Part shown: positions 1 through 8,513 of the stretch, piece by piece
Numbering within the stretch: position 1 is the first letter of the stretch
Layout: the number at the start of each line of letters is the position of its first letter
NCBI GenBank assembly: GCA_039180415.1
Contig: JBCDDH010000004.1
Location: 12,846 to 76,845 of the forward strand
Length of the DNA stretch: 64,000 nt
DNA from: CAZIXN01 sp039180415
GTDB taxonomy: Bacteria > Planctomycetota > Phycisphaerae > Phycisphaerales > Phycisphaeraceae
Direction: 5' to 3'
Made by a program: the position numbers and the translations under genes
Notes under the pieces: model-generated
What the model was told of the DNA's origin: nothing
The model's database searches: none
Seen by the model: only the letters and a program-made list of their open reading frames with translations

Positions 1-698
1 ATCGCGGCGCCGCGCTTGCCGACCTTTTCGCAGTATTCGCCCTGCAAAAACGCGTCGTCGTTGATGACCTTCGGCGCGGGTTCGCCGTTGATCTTGGCGA
101 CGTGGAACGTGGGGAACATCGTCGGGCTGTGGTTGCCGAGGATGTAGATGTCTTCGACCGCGGTGGTCGCGACGCCGGCCTTCTGCGCGAGCTGCGTCTT
201 GGCGCGGTTTTCGTCGAGGCGGACCATGGCCGTCCAGTTCTCGGCGGGCACGCGGGTGCCTTGGCTGGCACCGATCATGCAGTTCGTGTTGGCGGGGTTG
301 CCCACGACGGCGACGCGACAGTTGGCCTTGGCGTTCTCGTCGATGGCCTTGCCCTGGCCGACAAAAATCTTGCCGTTGTCCTTGAGCAGGTCGGCCCGCT
401 CCATGCCCGGCCCGCGCGGCTTGCTGCCCACGAGCAGCGCCCAGTCGCAGTCGCCGAAGCCCTCGGTCGGGTCGCTCGTGAGCGTCATGCCGGTCAGCAG
501 CGGGAAAGCGCAGTCGTCCAACTCCATGGCCACGCCTTCCAGCGCTTTCATGGCGGCGTCGATGGGGATTTCGATGAGCTTGAGGTGCACCGGCTGGTCC
601 GGGCCGAACATCTGGCCGGACGCGATGCGGAACAGCAGGGCGTAGCCGATCTGGCCCGCGGCGCCCGTGACGGCAACGTTGAGGGGGGAGGTGAACAT
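1..698 (-). CDS. mdh: Malate dehydrogenase, N-terminal 232 residues (runs off window start)
   Basis: Cytoplasmic NAD(P)-dependent malate/oxaloacetate oxidoreductase of the TCA cycle. The Rossmann motif TGAAGQIGY lies at residues 11-19, the substrate-binding arginines are in KPRGPGMER (93-101), the NAD-site motif VVGNPANTN is at 131-139, and the catalytic Asp-His pair is visible as LDENR (161-165) and GNHSPT (188-193). This motif set is that of the roughly 330-residue 'cytosolic-type' MDH found in Thermus and actinobacteria. The C-terminal third is outside the window. The ATG at 698 has no Shine-Dalgarno sequence, but a TAGTCT box ends 6 bases upstream, so the mRNA is probably leaderless. No neighbour on the same strand is visible. 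Confidence 0.96.
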   Translation of the reverse strand, partial: MFTSPLNVAVTGAAGQIGYALLFRIASGQMFGPDQPVHLKLIEIPIDAAMKALEGVAMELDDCAFPLLTGMTLTSDPTEGFGDCDWALLVGSKPRGPGMERADLLKDNGKIFVGQGKAIDENAKANCRVAVVGNPANTNCMIGASQGTRVPAENWTAMVRLDENRAKTQLAQKAGVATTAVEDIYILGNHSPTMFPTFHVAKINGEPAPKVINDDAFLQGEYCEKVGKRGAA

Positions 699-704
699 GG
701 CCGC

Positions 705-710
705 AGACTA
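705..710 (-). promoter_or_regulatory. -10-like box of mdh, leaderless arrangement
   Basis: Read on the minus strand this is TAGTCT, followed by 6 bases and then the ATG of mdh. The spacing places the predicted transcription start on or next to the start codon. No clear -35 box. Confidence 0.45.
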
Positions 711-853
711 GCACGTTGGTGCGCTTAACGGCGACTGATCGATCTGATTTTTCCGTACCCGCCGGGCCGCTCCGCAACCCGCGGTTCCCGTGCTGCGTAC
801 GACCGGCGTTACAGTGATTTAGGCCCTGGATGCGATCCGTGATGCGACCCGGA

Positions 854-961
854 CTAGCACAGGGCGACAAACGTTAACGCCGCCAGCGTGACGATCTTCC
901 AGCGGTTGGGGAACCGCTGCGGGTCGAACGAGAACCAGGCTTTGAACCAGAGCGGGGCCAT
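854..961 (-). CDS. Possible 35-residue membrane peptide
   Basis: A short frame reading MAPLWFKAWFSFDPQ, then a C-terminal hydrophobic stretch (WKIVTLAALTFVALC, residues 21-35) that could be a single membrane span or tail anchor. A GGAAG motif sits 8 bases before the ATG. It occupies the gap between mdh and the divergent exported protein and overlaps no other gene. A perfect 7-bp inverted repeat with a 4-base loop (901-918) lies inside it. I recognise no family, and with so few residues it could be chance. Confidence 0.3.
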   Translation of the reverse strand: MAPLWFKAWFSFDPQRFPNRWKIVTLAALTFVALC

Positions 962-1121
962 GCGGGACACTTCCAGGTGGGGAGCGAAACGAACCGTCCC
1001 CTCAAGCCAACCACCGCCGCCGGCCGAGGGCGAGCACTCACCCGAAAAATGATCTAAAGCCATGCAGAAACAAGCGATAAATCGGTTGTTCACGAGCGTC
1101 AATACGGACGGGCGACGCGGG

Positions 1122-3200
1122 ATGTGGCGTAGACGCCACGGCCGATGGGTGGGCCTCACGCTGATCGTTTGCGTGGGGTTTGGCGGCGGCGGGACGGCGA
1201 CGGGCCAGGACTCCGCACTAGACGCGCCGTTCGTGGACGCCGCACACGGCCGAGCGGTCCACCGGATCGTCGCCGGGTGGGCGGAACGGGGTGCGGTCGG
1301 TGGGCAGCGGCCCGCCCCGGTGCGGGTCCACCGCGCGGCGGGCGTCCGGGTGACGCTGCGCACCCGGGGCCACCTGCTGGGTTACGGCGACGCTTGGCGC
1401 GACGACCTCGACGCGTTCCTGGCCAATCCCGATCCGCTCGACGCCGACGCGGATGCCCCGCCCCCCGAGCCGATCAATCTGGTCGTGCTCGCGGAACGCG
1501 CAGCCTTCGCCGCCTTCGCCGCGACCGATCGCCGTCTCCGTGACGCCGCCGCCGACGCCGCGTTCATGGCTCGCATCCGGCCCGAACTCCAAGGGGCCGC
1601 ACACGTGCCCACGATCCGCGAATTGTTCAACCTGTTGACCGTAGACGTCCAGATCGCTCACACCCCTCGGCCGATCAGCCTCGCCCTGAGCGAGCCCAAG
1701 GACGCCGCGCTGGACCGGTTCGTGCCCGGCTACCACGGCCTGCTCGCCGACGGGCCGGGCGACGCCGACCAAGACGACGCGTGGCTCTACGTCTGGCCCG
1801 GCAGCGCGCTGTCGCATAACACCGAGCCGATCGGGTACCTCCGTCAACTCGCCAAGGGCCGGCCCGACGTCGCGTTCCACGAGACCGATCGCTTCGGCCG
1901 CGCAGGCGGCCCACGGCTGTGGCGGTTCGAAAACATCCACGTCGTCCGCCCGCGCCCGGGCCTGCCGGTAAGCGTGCTGATCCGCGGTGGCGCGACGCTG
2001 CCACGGGCGGCGCTCGACCAAGCGTCCCTTGAAGAACGCAGCCAACGCGTCGCCGCGTTCTTGGTCGACCGCTTCATCGGGCAAGGCTCCGTGCGCGGCC
2101 CGTACCTGCCCTCGGCCGATCGCTTCGACCCGTCGGTCGCCACGCTCCGGGAAGCGTCGCTGGCCGCGTTTGCTTTGGCCCAGCACCGCGCGACCCAGGA
2201 ACGCCTCAAAGCCGTCGACCCGATCGAGCCCCGGGTCGCGTCGCGGGTGGACGACCTGCTCGTGCGGGTGGTCAGCGATCTGGACACCCCGGAGGTGCCG
2301 CTGGTCCTGGCGCCCGACGAGTCCGCGCTACTGCTGCTGACCCGGGTGACGCTCCGCCCCCCGACGCCCGCCGGCGTGGGGCCGGCCGAAGATCCCGACG
2401 CGCTCCACCCCGGTGGCGACCCGATCGCCCGCCGGCTCGCCGCCGACCTGCGCTCCAAGCTCGGGCCCGATGGCGAGCGCGGCGTGGTCCTGCGGGCTCC
2501 TCCTCGGCCCGACGAGCCGGACGCCTCCCCCCGCCGTGCGTCGCGCGCCGCCGCCGCGATCGCGGCGTTAGCGCTGGGACGGTACGGCGTGTTGCACGGG
2601 GACGCCGACGCGTTGGCCGACGCCGACGCCGTCACCGATGCGCTCTGGGCGGGGAACGCCGCGGGCGACGGCAACGCGCTGCCGTGGCTGGCCTGGGCCC
2701 ACCTCACGCTGAGCCGGCCGTGGCGGGACGCGGGCCTGCTCACGGACGCCGACGCCGCCGACCGCCGCGCCGCGGTCGACGCCACGCTCGACCGGCTCCA
2801 GGACTTCCAGATCGTCGCGCCCCCGCCGGGCGTCCCGGCCGACATCCTCGGCGGCTTCGACCTGCCCCCCGCCCCGCCGCCCGCGGCGCCGCGGCCCGAT
2901 TGGCGCACCGCCCCGCTCCTGCTCGCGCTGGGCACCGCGATGGCCTTCGACGAAGACGCCGGCCCCGAGGCCCGGGGCGATCTGGGACGGCTACTCACCG
3001 CCCAAGCCGCCGCCCGCTTCCTCGCTCAACTTATGCTCGATCCGTCCGACGCCTACTACGTCCGCGCGCCCGAACTCGCGCTCGGCGGCGTCCGCCCCGC
3101 TCTCGACGACAACCGCCTCTCCCTCACCCCCAGCGCGATGACCCTGCTGGCCTTCGACCGTCTCCGGCTCACCCTCGACGAACGCGCCGCGGAACGGTGA
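1122..3200 (+). CDS. Large exported protein of unknown function
   Basis: About 692 residues. From the ATG at 1122 the product starts with a basic n-region (MWRRRHGR) and a hydrophobic core ending near a TATGQ cleavage-like site, so it is predicted to be exported. An in-frame ATG at 1062 would add 20 residues ahead of the signal; neither start has a good ribosome site. The mature part is Ala/Asp/Arg-rich. The C-terminus (LSLTPSAMTLLAFDRL, about 669-684) and the repeated helix-like blocks suggest an all-helical fold, but I recognise no catalytic motif. It converges with the murJ fusion gene, with 34 bases between the stops. Confidence 0.75.
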   Translation: MWRRRHGRWVGLTLIVCVGFGGGGTATGQDSALDAPFVDAAHGRAVHRIVAGWAERGAVGGQRPAPVRVHRAAGVRVTLRTRGHLLGYGDAWRDDLDAFLANPDPLDADADAPPPEPINLVVLAERAAFAAFAATDRRLRDAAADAAFMARIRPELQGAAHVPTIRELFNLLTVDVQIAHTPRPISLALSEPKDAALDRFVPGYHGLLADGPGDADQDDAWLYVWPGSALSHNTEPIGYLRQLAKGRPDVAFHETDRFGRAGGPRLWRFENIHVVRPRPGLPVSVLIRGGATLPRAALDQASLEERSQRVAAFLVDRFIGQGSVRGPYLPSADRFDPSVATLREASLAAFALAQHRATQERLKAVDPIEPRVASRVDDLLVRVVSDLDTPEVPLVLAPDESALLLLTRVTLRPPTPAGVGPAEDPDALHPGGDPIARRLAADLRSKLGPDGERGVVLRAPPRPDEPDASPRRASRAAAAIAALALGRYGVLHGDADALADADAVTDALWAGNAAGDGNALPWLAWAHLTLSRPWRDAGLLTDADAADRRAAVDATLDRLQDFQIVAPPPGVPADILGGFDLPPAPPPAAPRPDWRTAPLLLALGTAMAFDEDAGPEARGDLGRLLTAQAAARFLAQLMLDPSDAYYVRAPELALGGVRPALDDNRLSLTPSAMTLLAFDRLRLTLDERAAER

Positions 3201-3234
3201 AACACAACCAAAGCCCAGGCCATCCCCCCACGCG

Positions 3235-5439
3235 TCACGCCCCACGCGTCACGAGCCACCGCAGCTCCCCGCACCGCAGCCCCATCGCCACCGCCAAATA
3301 CACCGCCGCGCCCGTGGGCACCATCACCGCCAGCAGCGCCAACGCGCCCGACCAGCTCAAGATCTCGCCCGGATTCATCGACCGCACCGCCAGCAGCGCC
3401 GCCGCCATCAAGACCGCCGCGGCCGCCGCCTTGCTCCCCGCGGCCAGCACGCCCCGGCCCAGCGGCTCGTCCGCGTGCTTGCTCAGCAACGTCACCAGCA
3501 CCAGGCACTGCGCGGTCGCGCTGATCGCCGTCGACCACGCCAGGCCCGCCGCGCCCAAAGGCCAGATCAGCGTCAGGTTCAGCGTCAGGTTCACCGCGAC
3601 CATGCCCAACGCCACAAACAACGGCGTGACCGCGTCGTCCCGCGCGTAGAACGCCCGGGTCAGCACGTGCGTCAGGCTGTACGCCCAGATCGCCGAGCCG
3701 TACCCCAGCAGCACCCACGCCACCGCCGCCGCGTCGCCCCGCCCGAACGCGCCCCGCTCAAAAACCACCCGCACCAACGGCTCCCGCACCAGCACCAGAC
3801 CCACCGCCGCGGGTAGGCCGATGAACCACGTCAGCCGCACGCCCCGCCGCACGATCGCGCTGAAGTCTTCGCGCTGCTCCGCCCGCCCCGCCGCCGACAA
3901 CGCCGGGAAAATCGCCGTCGCGATCGCGATCCCGAACACGCCCAACGGGAACTGGTACAGCCGCTGCGCCGCGGTGAGCTCGGCCATCGCCCCGGGCCCC
4001 ACCGGATAATCCAACTCCCGCCCGAACAACGAAAGCCCGTCGCTGTCCGGCTGCGACGCGGGCCCCGAGGCCACCGCTTCCGGCGCCGCCAACCCATACG
4101 CGATCAGCCCGTCCAGCAGCGTGTTGATCTGGAATACGCCCAACCCCACGACCATCGGCCCCATCGCCCAAAGCGTCGCCCGCATCACGCCCGAAAGGCT
4201 CTGGTCTTCGCGTGGACGGCCCGCCGATGCGGGAGGCGAAACGTCGGGTCCACTCCGCACCGCCGCCCCGATCAGCCCCGCCTGCATCGCTCCGCACACC
4301 AACACCCCGGCCGCCACGGAAAACGCCCGCGCTTCGGCCGTCTCCGCCAACAAGGCCGCCAGCCCCGAAGCCACGATCATCCCGACGTTGAGCAACACCG
4401 GCGCGATCGCCCCGGGCCCAAACCGCCCCCGCGCCTGCAGCACCGCCGACCAGAACGCCACCCCGCAGATCAGCGGCGCGTAGGGCAGCATCAACGCCGT
4501 AAGCCCCAACGCCAGGGACGCCTTCTCGCTGCCGCCCACCCACCACCACACCCCGAGCAACCCCAACTCGCCCACGATCACGAGCGCCGTCACGATCCCC
4601 ACCGCCGACCACCCGCACGTTCGTGCGTAGCGCGCCGCCAACGCCGGGTCGTCGTCCAGCAGTCGGCGGTACCGGGGCAAGAACGCCGCCGTCAGCGCGC
4701 CCTCGCCGAACAGCCGCCGGAACAGGTTCGGCACCATGAAACCGAAGAAAAATGCCGACATCGTCTGCGACGTCCCGAACATCGCCAGCAGCACCGCGTC
4801 GCGCAACAGCCCCGTCACCCGCGACACCATCGTCAGCCCCGACACCAACGCCGCGGACCCCACAAAGCCCCCGCCCTCGGAAACACCCCCAGAAGCCTGC
4901 GGCGGCTCCACCGCCGCACGGGGCGCACCAAACTCCACCCGCCACCACCGCCGCGCCCACCCCACCGCCGCCAACCCCAGCGTTATGCCGATCCCGTTGG
5001 CAGCGAGGTCCGCCGCCGTCATCGCCCGCCCCACCCACGGCTGCGTCGCCTCGTCCAGCAGCCCGTACGCCCCACACACCAACACCGTGCCGACCGGCCC
5101 GACCCAGGCCCGCGGTGGCGCTCCGCCGCCGCGGGTTGTTCCCACCACCTTCCCGACCACCCACGCCCCAAAGCCCGACACCTGCACCAGCCCCGCCAAC
5201 ATCGCGTACGCCACCACGTGAGCGAACTTGTCCAGCGTCAGCCACGGCTGGACGCCCGGCTCGAGCAGCTCCAGCCGCGGCCAGTGCGACCCGGCGAACA
5301 GCGTCCCCGCAAACACCGGCAGCCCGAAACCCGCCAGGACCACCAGCTTGCCCGGCAACCAATCCGCGCGCGCCGCGTCCGTCGCGTTGGCGATCTCCTT
5401 ATCCCCCGACGCCGACGACGCCGTGTCGTTCGAACTCAC
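3235..5439 (-). CDS. murJ: VanZ domain-MurJ (MviN) lipid II flippase fusion
   Basis: 734 residues, well above the roughly 500 of ordinary MurJ. Residues 30-165 form a separate membrane module with VanZ-family features: DKFAH (70-74), YGLLDEATQ (125-133) and DLAANGIG (144-151). A linker of about 25 residues follows, and from about residue 194 the sequence is a typical MurJ/MviN flippase (GLLRDAVLLAMFG 210-222, RRLFGEGALTAAFLP 241-255, many membrane helices to the end). MurJ moves lipid-linked peptidoglycan precursor across the inner membrane; VanZ proteins are linked to teicoplanin tolerance and are otherwise poorly understood. The start is GTG at 5439, overlapping the stop of the upstream glycosyltransferase (GTGA), so the two genes are translationally coupled. 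Confidence 0.93.
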   Translation of the reverse strand: MSSNDTASSASGDKEIANATDAARADWLPGKLVVLAGFGLPVFAGTLFAGSHWPRLELLEPGVQPWLTLDKFAHVVAYAMLAGLVQVSGFGAWVVGKVVGTTRGGGAPPRAWVGPVGTVLVCGAYGLLDEATQPWVGRAMTAADLAANGIGITLGLAAVGWARRWWRVEFGAPRAAVEPPQASGGVSEGGGFVGSAALVSGLTMVSRVTGLLRDAVLLAMFGTSQTMSAFFFGFMVPNLFRRLFGEGALTAAFLPRYRRLLDDDPALAARYARTCGWSAVGIVTALVIVGELGLLGVWWWVGGSEKASLALGLTALMLPYAPLICGVAFWSAVLQARGRFGPGAIAPVLLNVGMIVASGLAALLAETAEARAFSVAAGVLVCGAMQAGLIGAAVRSGPDVSPPASAGRPREDQSLSGVMRATLWAMGPMVVGLGVFQINTLLDGLIAYGLAAPEAVASGPASQPDSDGLSLFGRELDYPVGPGAMAELTAAQRLYQFPLGVFGIAIATAIFPALSAAGRAEQREDFSAIVRRGVRLTWFIGLPAAVGLVLVREPLVRVVFERGAFGRGDAAAVAWVLLGYGSAIWAYSLTHVLTRAFYARDDAVTPLFVALGMVAVNLTLNLTLIWPLGAAGLAWSTAISATAQCLVLVTLLSKHADEPLGRGVLAAGSKAAAAAVLMAAALLAVRSMNPGEILSWSGALALLAVMVPTGAAVYLAVAMGLRCGELRWLVTRGA

Positions 5440-6329
5440 GCCCAGTCCCCGCGCGCCCGCCGCTTCATCTCTCGCACCTTCAACCCGATCATGTACTCAA
5501 AAATCCCCATCAGCACCGAGCAGTGGAACCCCGCCCGGCCATCCAAAAAGCCGAGCTTGAACACATAGAGCTGGGCGAACTTGAGCATCGGGCGAAACGG
5601 CAGCGCGAAGCTCAGCCGCTTGAGCCCTTGCGAGCGCGTGTGCCGGTCGGTCGAAAACACCGACGCCCACGACACCTTCGTCTTGCGTTCCGCCTCGATC
5701 CATTCCTCCGCCTCCCAGGTCGCGTAGCGGTTGTGCTTCTCGAACCACTGCGTAAAGCCGCGGCTGAAATGGTAGTGGATGAACCGGTTCTCGAGGTACC
5801 CGGCCGTGCCGTCGAGCACCACCGGCTGCGGGTTGACCAGCCGTTCGAACCGCACGGCGTCGGGCTGGAAGAAGCGCATGACGTAGCCGTCCTTCATCGC
5901 GTGCTTCAGGCAGCGGCCGAAGAGAAAGTTGTCCCGCGCCACGAAGTACGCCCGGTGCGGCGGATCGTCCAGCGCCGCGATGGCCGCGATCTCGTCGCGC
6001 ACGGCCGGCGTCATCCGCTCGTCCGCGTCGAGGTAGAACACCCACGGGTGCTTGAAGTCGATGTGCTCCATCGCCCAGTTCTGGTGGCTGGCCCAGTTGT
6101 CGAACCCGCGTTGCACGACGCGGCAGCCGCGATCCTCGGCGATCTTCACCGTGTCGTCGGTGCTCATCGAATCGAACAGCACGATCTCGTCGAAGCCCGC
6201 GAGCGTGTCGAGCAGCTCGGGCAGGTGTTCCTGCTCGTCCTTGGTCAAGATCAGGATCGAGATCGCCGGCATGCTTGTCGTATCGGTCGAAACGCTTGCG
6301 GAAGTTGGGGGAGCCGGCACGTCGGACAT
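5436..6329 (-). CDS. Family 2 glycosyltransferase (WaaE/KdtX-like)
   Basis: 297 residues. The N-terminal part of the GT-A fold is clear: ISILILTKDEQEHLPELL (23-40), DSMSTDDT (53-60) and the metal-binding DAD at 101-103 in YLDADERM. The product resembles the lipopolysaccharide-core type of GT2 enzymes that add a sugar to a lipid-linked or surface glycan on the cytoplasmic side. The ATG at 6329 was preferred over upstream in-frame codons because a CATAAT box lies exactly 6 bases before it on the minus strand. It is divergent from a second, similar GT2 gene (6383) and overlaps murJ by 4 bases, so it belongs with the glycan/cell-envelope genes. Confidence 0.9.
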   Translation of the reverse strand: MSDVPAPPTSASVSTDTTSMPAISILILTKDEQEHLPELLDTLAGFDEIVLFDSMSTDDTVKIAEDRGCRVVQRGFDNWASHQNWAMEHIDFKHPWVFYLDADERMTPAVRDEIAAIAALDDPPHRAYFVARDNFLFGRCLKHAMKDGYVMRFFQPDAVRFERLVNPQPVVLDGTAGYLENRFIHYHFSRGFTQWFEKHNRYATWEAEEWIEAERKTKVSWASVFSTDRHTRSQGLKRLSFALPFRPMLKFAQLYVFKLGFLDGRAGFHCSVLMGIFEYMIGLKVREMKRRARGDWA

Positions 6330-6335
6330 GGCGGC

Positions 6336-6341
6336 GATTAT
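6336..6341 (-). promoter_or_regulatory. -10-like box (CATAAT) of minus-strand glycosyltransferase
   Basis: Five of six bases match TATAAT on the minus strand; 6 bases separate it from the ATG at 6329. It shares the 53-base divergent promoter region with the glycan cluster. Confidence 0.4.
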
Positions 6342-6367
6342 GCCCGGCCCGGCCGCACGCCGCGCGG

Positions 6368-6373
6368 TAAGGT
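6368..6373 (+). promoter_or_regulatory. -10-like box (TAAGGT) at head of glycan cluster
   Basis: TAAGGT 9 bases before the GTG at 6383. It would drive the plus-strand polysaccharide cluster with almost no leader. No -35 box is evident. Confidence 0.3.
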
Positions 6374-6382
6374 TCCGGGCTT

Positions 6383-7471
6383 GTGAACGAAACGGCCCCA
6401 CCCACCCCGCCCGCCGCCCAGTCGCCGGCCCGGCCGCTGCCTCGGCTGGACGAAAGCACGCTCGAGCCGATCCGCCGGCGGGTGGACGCCGGCGCGCCCG
6501 CGCCGGGGTCCTGGCCGACGGACGGCTCGGTGCCGGTCTCGGTGCTGATCCCGGTGAAAAACGAGTCGGCGAACATCGTCGAATGCATCCGCCGGGTGCG
6601 CTGGGCGACCCAGATCGCGGTGATCGATTCGGGCAGCGACGACGACACGGTCGCGCTGTCCCAGGCGATGGGGGCCGAGGTATACCGCTTCGACTACGCC
6701 CGCCACAGCCCCGGCGGCTGGCCGAAGAAAAAGAACTGGGCGCTGGAACACGTGCCGTGGGCGAACGAGTGGGTGCTCATCTTCGACGCCGACGAACACG
6801 CCACGCCCGAACTGACCCGCGAGATCGCCGGCGTGGTGAACGGCACGCACACGCCGCCCCGCAACGGCTGCGGCGACGGGTACTGGATCAACCGCAAGCT
6901 GATCTTCCTGGGCCGGTGGATCAAGGGCTGCGGGTACTACCCGTCCTGGAACGTCCGCCTGTTCAAACACGCCGTCGGCCGGTACGAGCGGATGGCCAGC
7001 TCCGGTGACACCGGCACGGGCGACAACGAGGTCCACGAGCACGTGGTGCTCTCGACCGGGGAGGCCGGTTGGCTCGAGCAGGACTTCCTGCATTACGCGT
7101 ACGCCGACATCGCCCAGTGGGTCGAGAAGCACAACCGCTACTCGACGTGGGAGGCGAAGGTGCAGCGGCTCGGCGAGCTCGGCCGGGACGGCGACGCGGG
7201 CCACTCGGGCCACAGCTCGGCCGCGAACATCGAGCCCCGGCTGCTGGGCAACCGAACCCAGCGACGCCGCTGGATCAAGAAGGCCTCGCTGCGGATGCCT
7301 TTCCGCCCGACGCTGCGCTTCCTCTATCACTACGTCGTGGCCCGCGGCTTCCGCGACGGGTACCCGGGGTACGTGCTCTGCCGGCTGATGGCGGTGTACG
7401 AGTTCCTGTCCGTCGCCAAGCACTACGAGCTCAAGCAGGCCGAACGCCCCGAACCCGTCGAACCACGATGA
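6383..7471 (+). CDS. Family 2 glycosyltransferase
   Basis: 362 residues starting at GTG. After a proline-rich N-terminal tail of about 48 residues comes a GT-A domain: VPVSVLIPVKNESANI (50-65), IDSGSDDDT (81-89) and metal-binding DAD at 135-137 (IFDADEHA). The C-terminal part (EKHNRYSTWEAK, about 250-261) is shared with the WaaE-like GT2 subgroup and with the divergent gene at 5436-6329, suggesting an old duplication. Its stop overlaps the next start (ATGA). First gene of the plus-strand surface-glycan cluster; the acceptor sugar cannot be told from sequence. Confidence 0.9.
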   Translation: MNETAPPTPPAAQSPARPLPRLDESTLEPIRRRVDAGAPAPGSWPTDGSVPVSVLIPVKNESANIVECIRRVRWATQIAVIDSGSDDDTVALSQAMGAEVYRFDYARHSPGGWPKKKNWALEHVPWANEWVLIFDADEHATPELTREIAGVVNGTHTPPRNGCGDGYWINRKLIFLGRWIKGCGYYPSWNVRLFKHAVGRYERMASSGDTGTGDNEVHEHVVLSTGEAGWLEQDFLHYAYADIAQWVEKHNRYSTWEAKVQRLGELGRDGDAGHSGHSSAANIEPRLLGNRTQRRRWIKKASLRMPFRPTLRFLYHYVVARGFRDGYPGYVLCRLMAVYEFLSVAKHYELKQAERPEPVEPR

Positions 7472-8457
7472 GTCCTCCCCCGCCGCCGATCGACCTGCGC
7501 CTGAAACCCGACGAGTTGGCCGTCGTCACGCTCTGCGGTTTGCGTGAGTACGACAAGGGCTACGCCAACACGTGCCTGGCCACGTGGGACCGGCTCAAGA
7601 CGCCCCACCGCCGGTACTGCGTGAACGACGGCACGCTGGGCGACGAACACCGCGGCTGGTTCGAGAAGTACGGCATCGAGCTGATCGACCACGCCACGCT
7701 CGAGCCGTGGGTCCTCGAGCAGCTCCGCGACTACCCGACGCTCGTGGAGATGCGCAAGCGTGTGCCCATGTACCGCAAGCTGGTGGACGTGCCTCGGCTC
7801 TTCGCCAACCACGACCGCGTGCTCTTCGTCGATACCGACATCCTTTACACCGGGCCGCTGCGCGTGCCCGAGCCCACGCCCGACGTCGCCTACGGCATGG
7901 ACGACTCGATCGGCTACTCCGGCTCGTGGCGGCTGGCCTACCGCGACCCGATGATCGTCGGACTCAACTCCGGGTTCATGCTCTACCCGCCGCGCGTCGT
8001 CGACCTGGACATGCTCGAGCGTTATGCCAGGAAGTACGTCTTCCGCGCCGCCACGCCCTGGCTCACCGAGCAGACGACCTGGGGCGCCGTCGCCGCCGAC
8101 CAACCGAAACCCCGGCGATTCACGGGCGAGCAGTACCGCGTGCTCGGCGGCTTCCGCAAACGCAAACGCGACGACATCCTGAACAACCGCTTCGTGTGGG
8201 TCGGCGACAAGTCGCAGATCGACAACGAGCAGGAGATGCTCGATCTGGCTCGCGGCGGACGCGTGCTGCACATCGCCGGCATGGGGAAGCGCTGGTACGA
8301 GGCGATCGCCACGCTCTGCGACGACGCGCTGCCCGAAGTGACGCTGGACCTGATCGATGCGCCGCTCATGACCGCCGGCGACCGGGCCAAGCTCGCGTCG
8401 CGCCTGTTCACCGGCGGCGTGGTGCAGAAGGCCCGCGCGGCGATCAAGGGCCGATGA
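7468..8457 (+). CDS. Putative GT-A-type glycosyltransferase
   Basis: 329 residues. It starts at the ATG that overlaps the previous stop. A GT8-like layout is visible: AVVTLCGLREYDKGY (18-32), then VLFVDTDILYTGP (118-130) with a DTD metal site at 122-124, and later NSGFMLYPP, which in such enzymes follows the metal site and binds sugar. The C-terminal third (LHIAGMGKRWYEA) is compatible with the second metal ligand, a His. Likely transfers a sugar from a nucleotide donor in the cytoplasm during surface-glycan assembly. The family is assigned from motifs only. Confidence 0.8.
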   Translation: MSPPPPPIDLRLKPDELAVVTLCGLREYDKGYANTCLATWDRLKTPHRRYCVNDGTLGDEHRGWFEKYGIELIDHATLEPWVLEQLRDYPTLVEMRKRVPMYRKLVDVPRLFANHDRVLFVDTDILYTGPLRVPEPTPDVAYGMDDSIGYSGSWRLAYRDPMIVGLNSGFMLYPPRVVDLDMLERYARKYVFRAATPWLTEQTTWGAVAADQPKPRRFTGEQYRVLGGFRKRKRDDILNNRFVWVGDKSQIDNEQEMLDLARGGRVLHIAGMGKRWYEAIATLCDDALPEVTLDLIDAPLMTAGDRAKLASRLFTGGVVQKARAAIKGR

Positions 8458-8475
8458 ATCCGGGCCGATGAATCT
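8448..8475 (+). repeat. 14-bp tandem duplication across a stop codon
   Basis: Two direct copies, 8448-8461 and 8462-8475, differing only at the last base. The first copy contains the TGA of the upstream glycosyltransferase. It looks like a small slippage duplication in the intergenic gap. Confidence 0.7.
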
Positions 8476-8513
8476 CCACCCGTGAATCCGCGCCGCCAAA
8501 CGAAGACGCCACG

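Noticed and set aside
4752..6386. 544-codon plus-strand frame across the murJ fusion and glycosyltransferase genes
   Set aside because: Pro/Arg/Thr-rich antisense product spanning two overlapping real genes.
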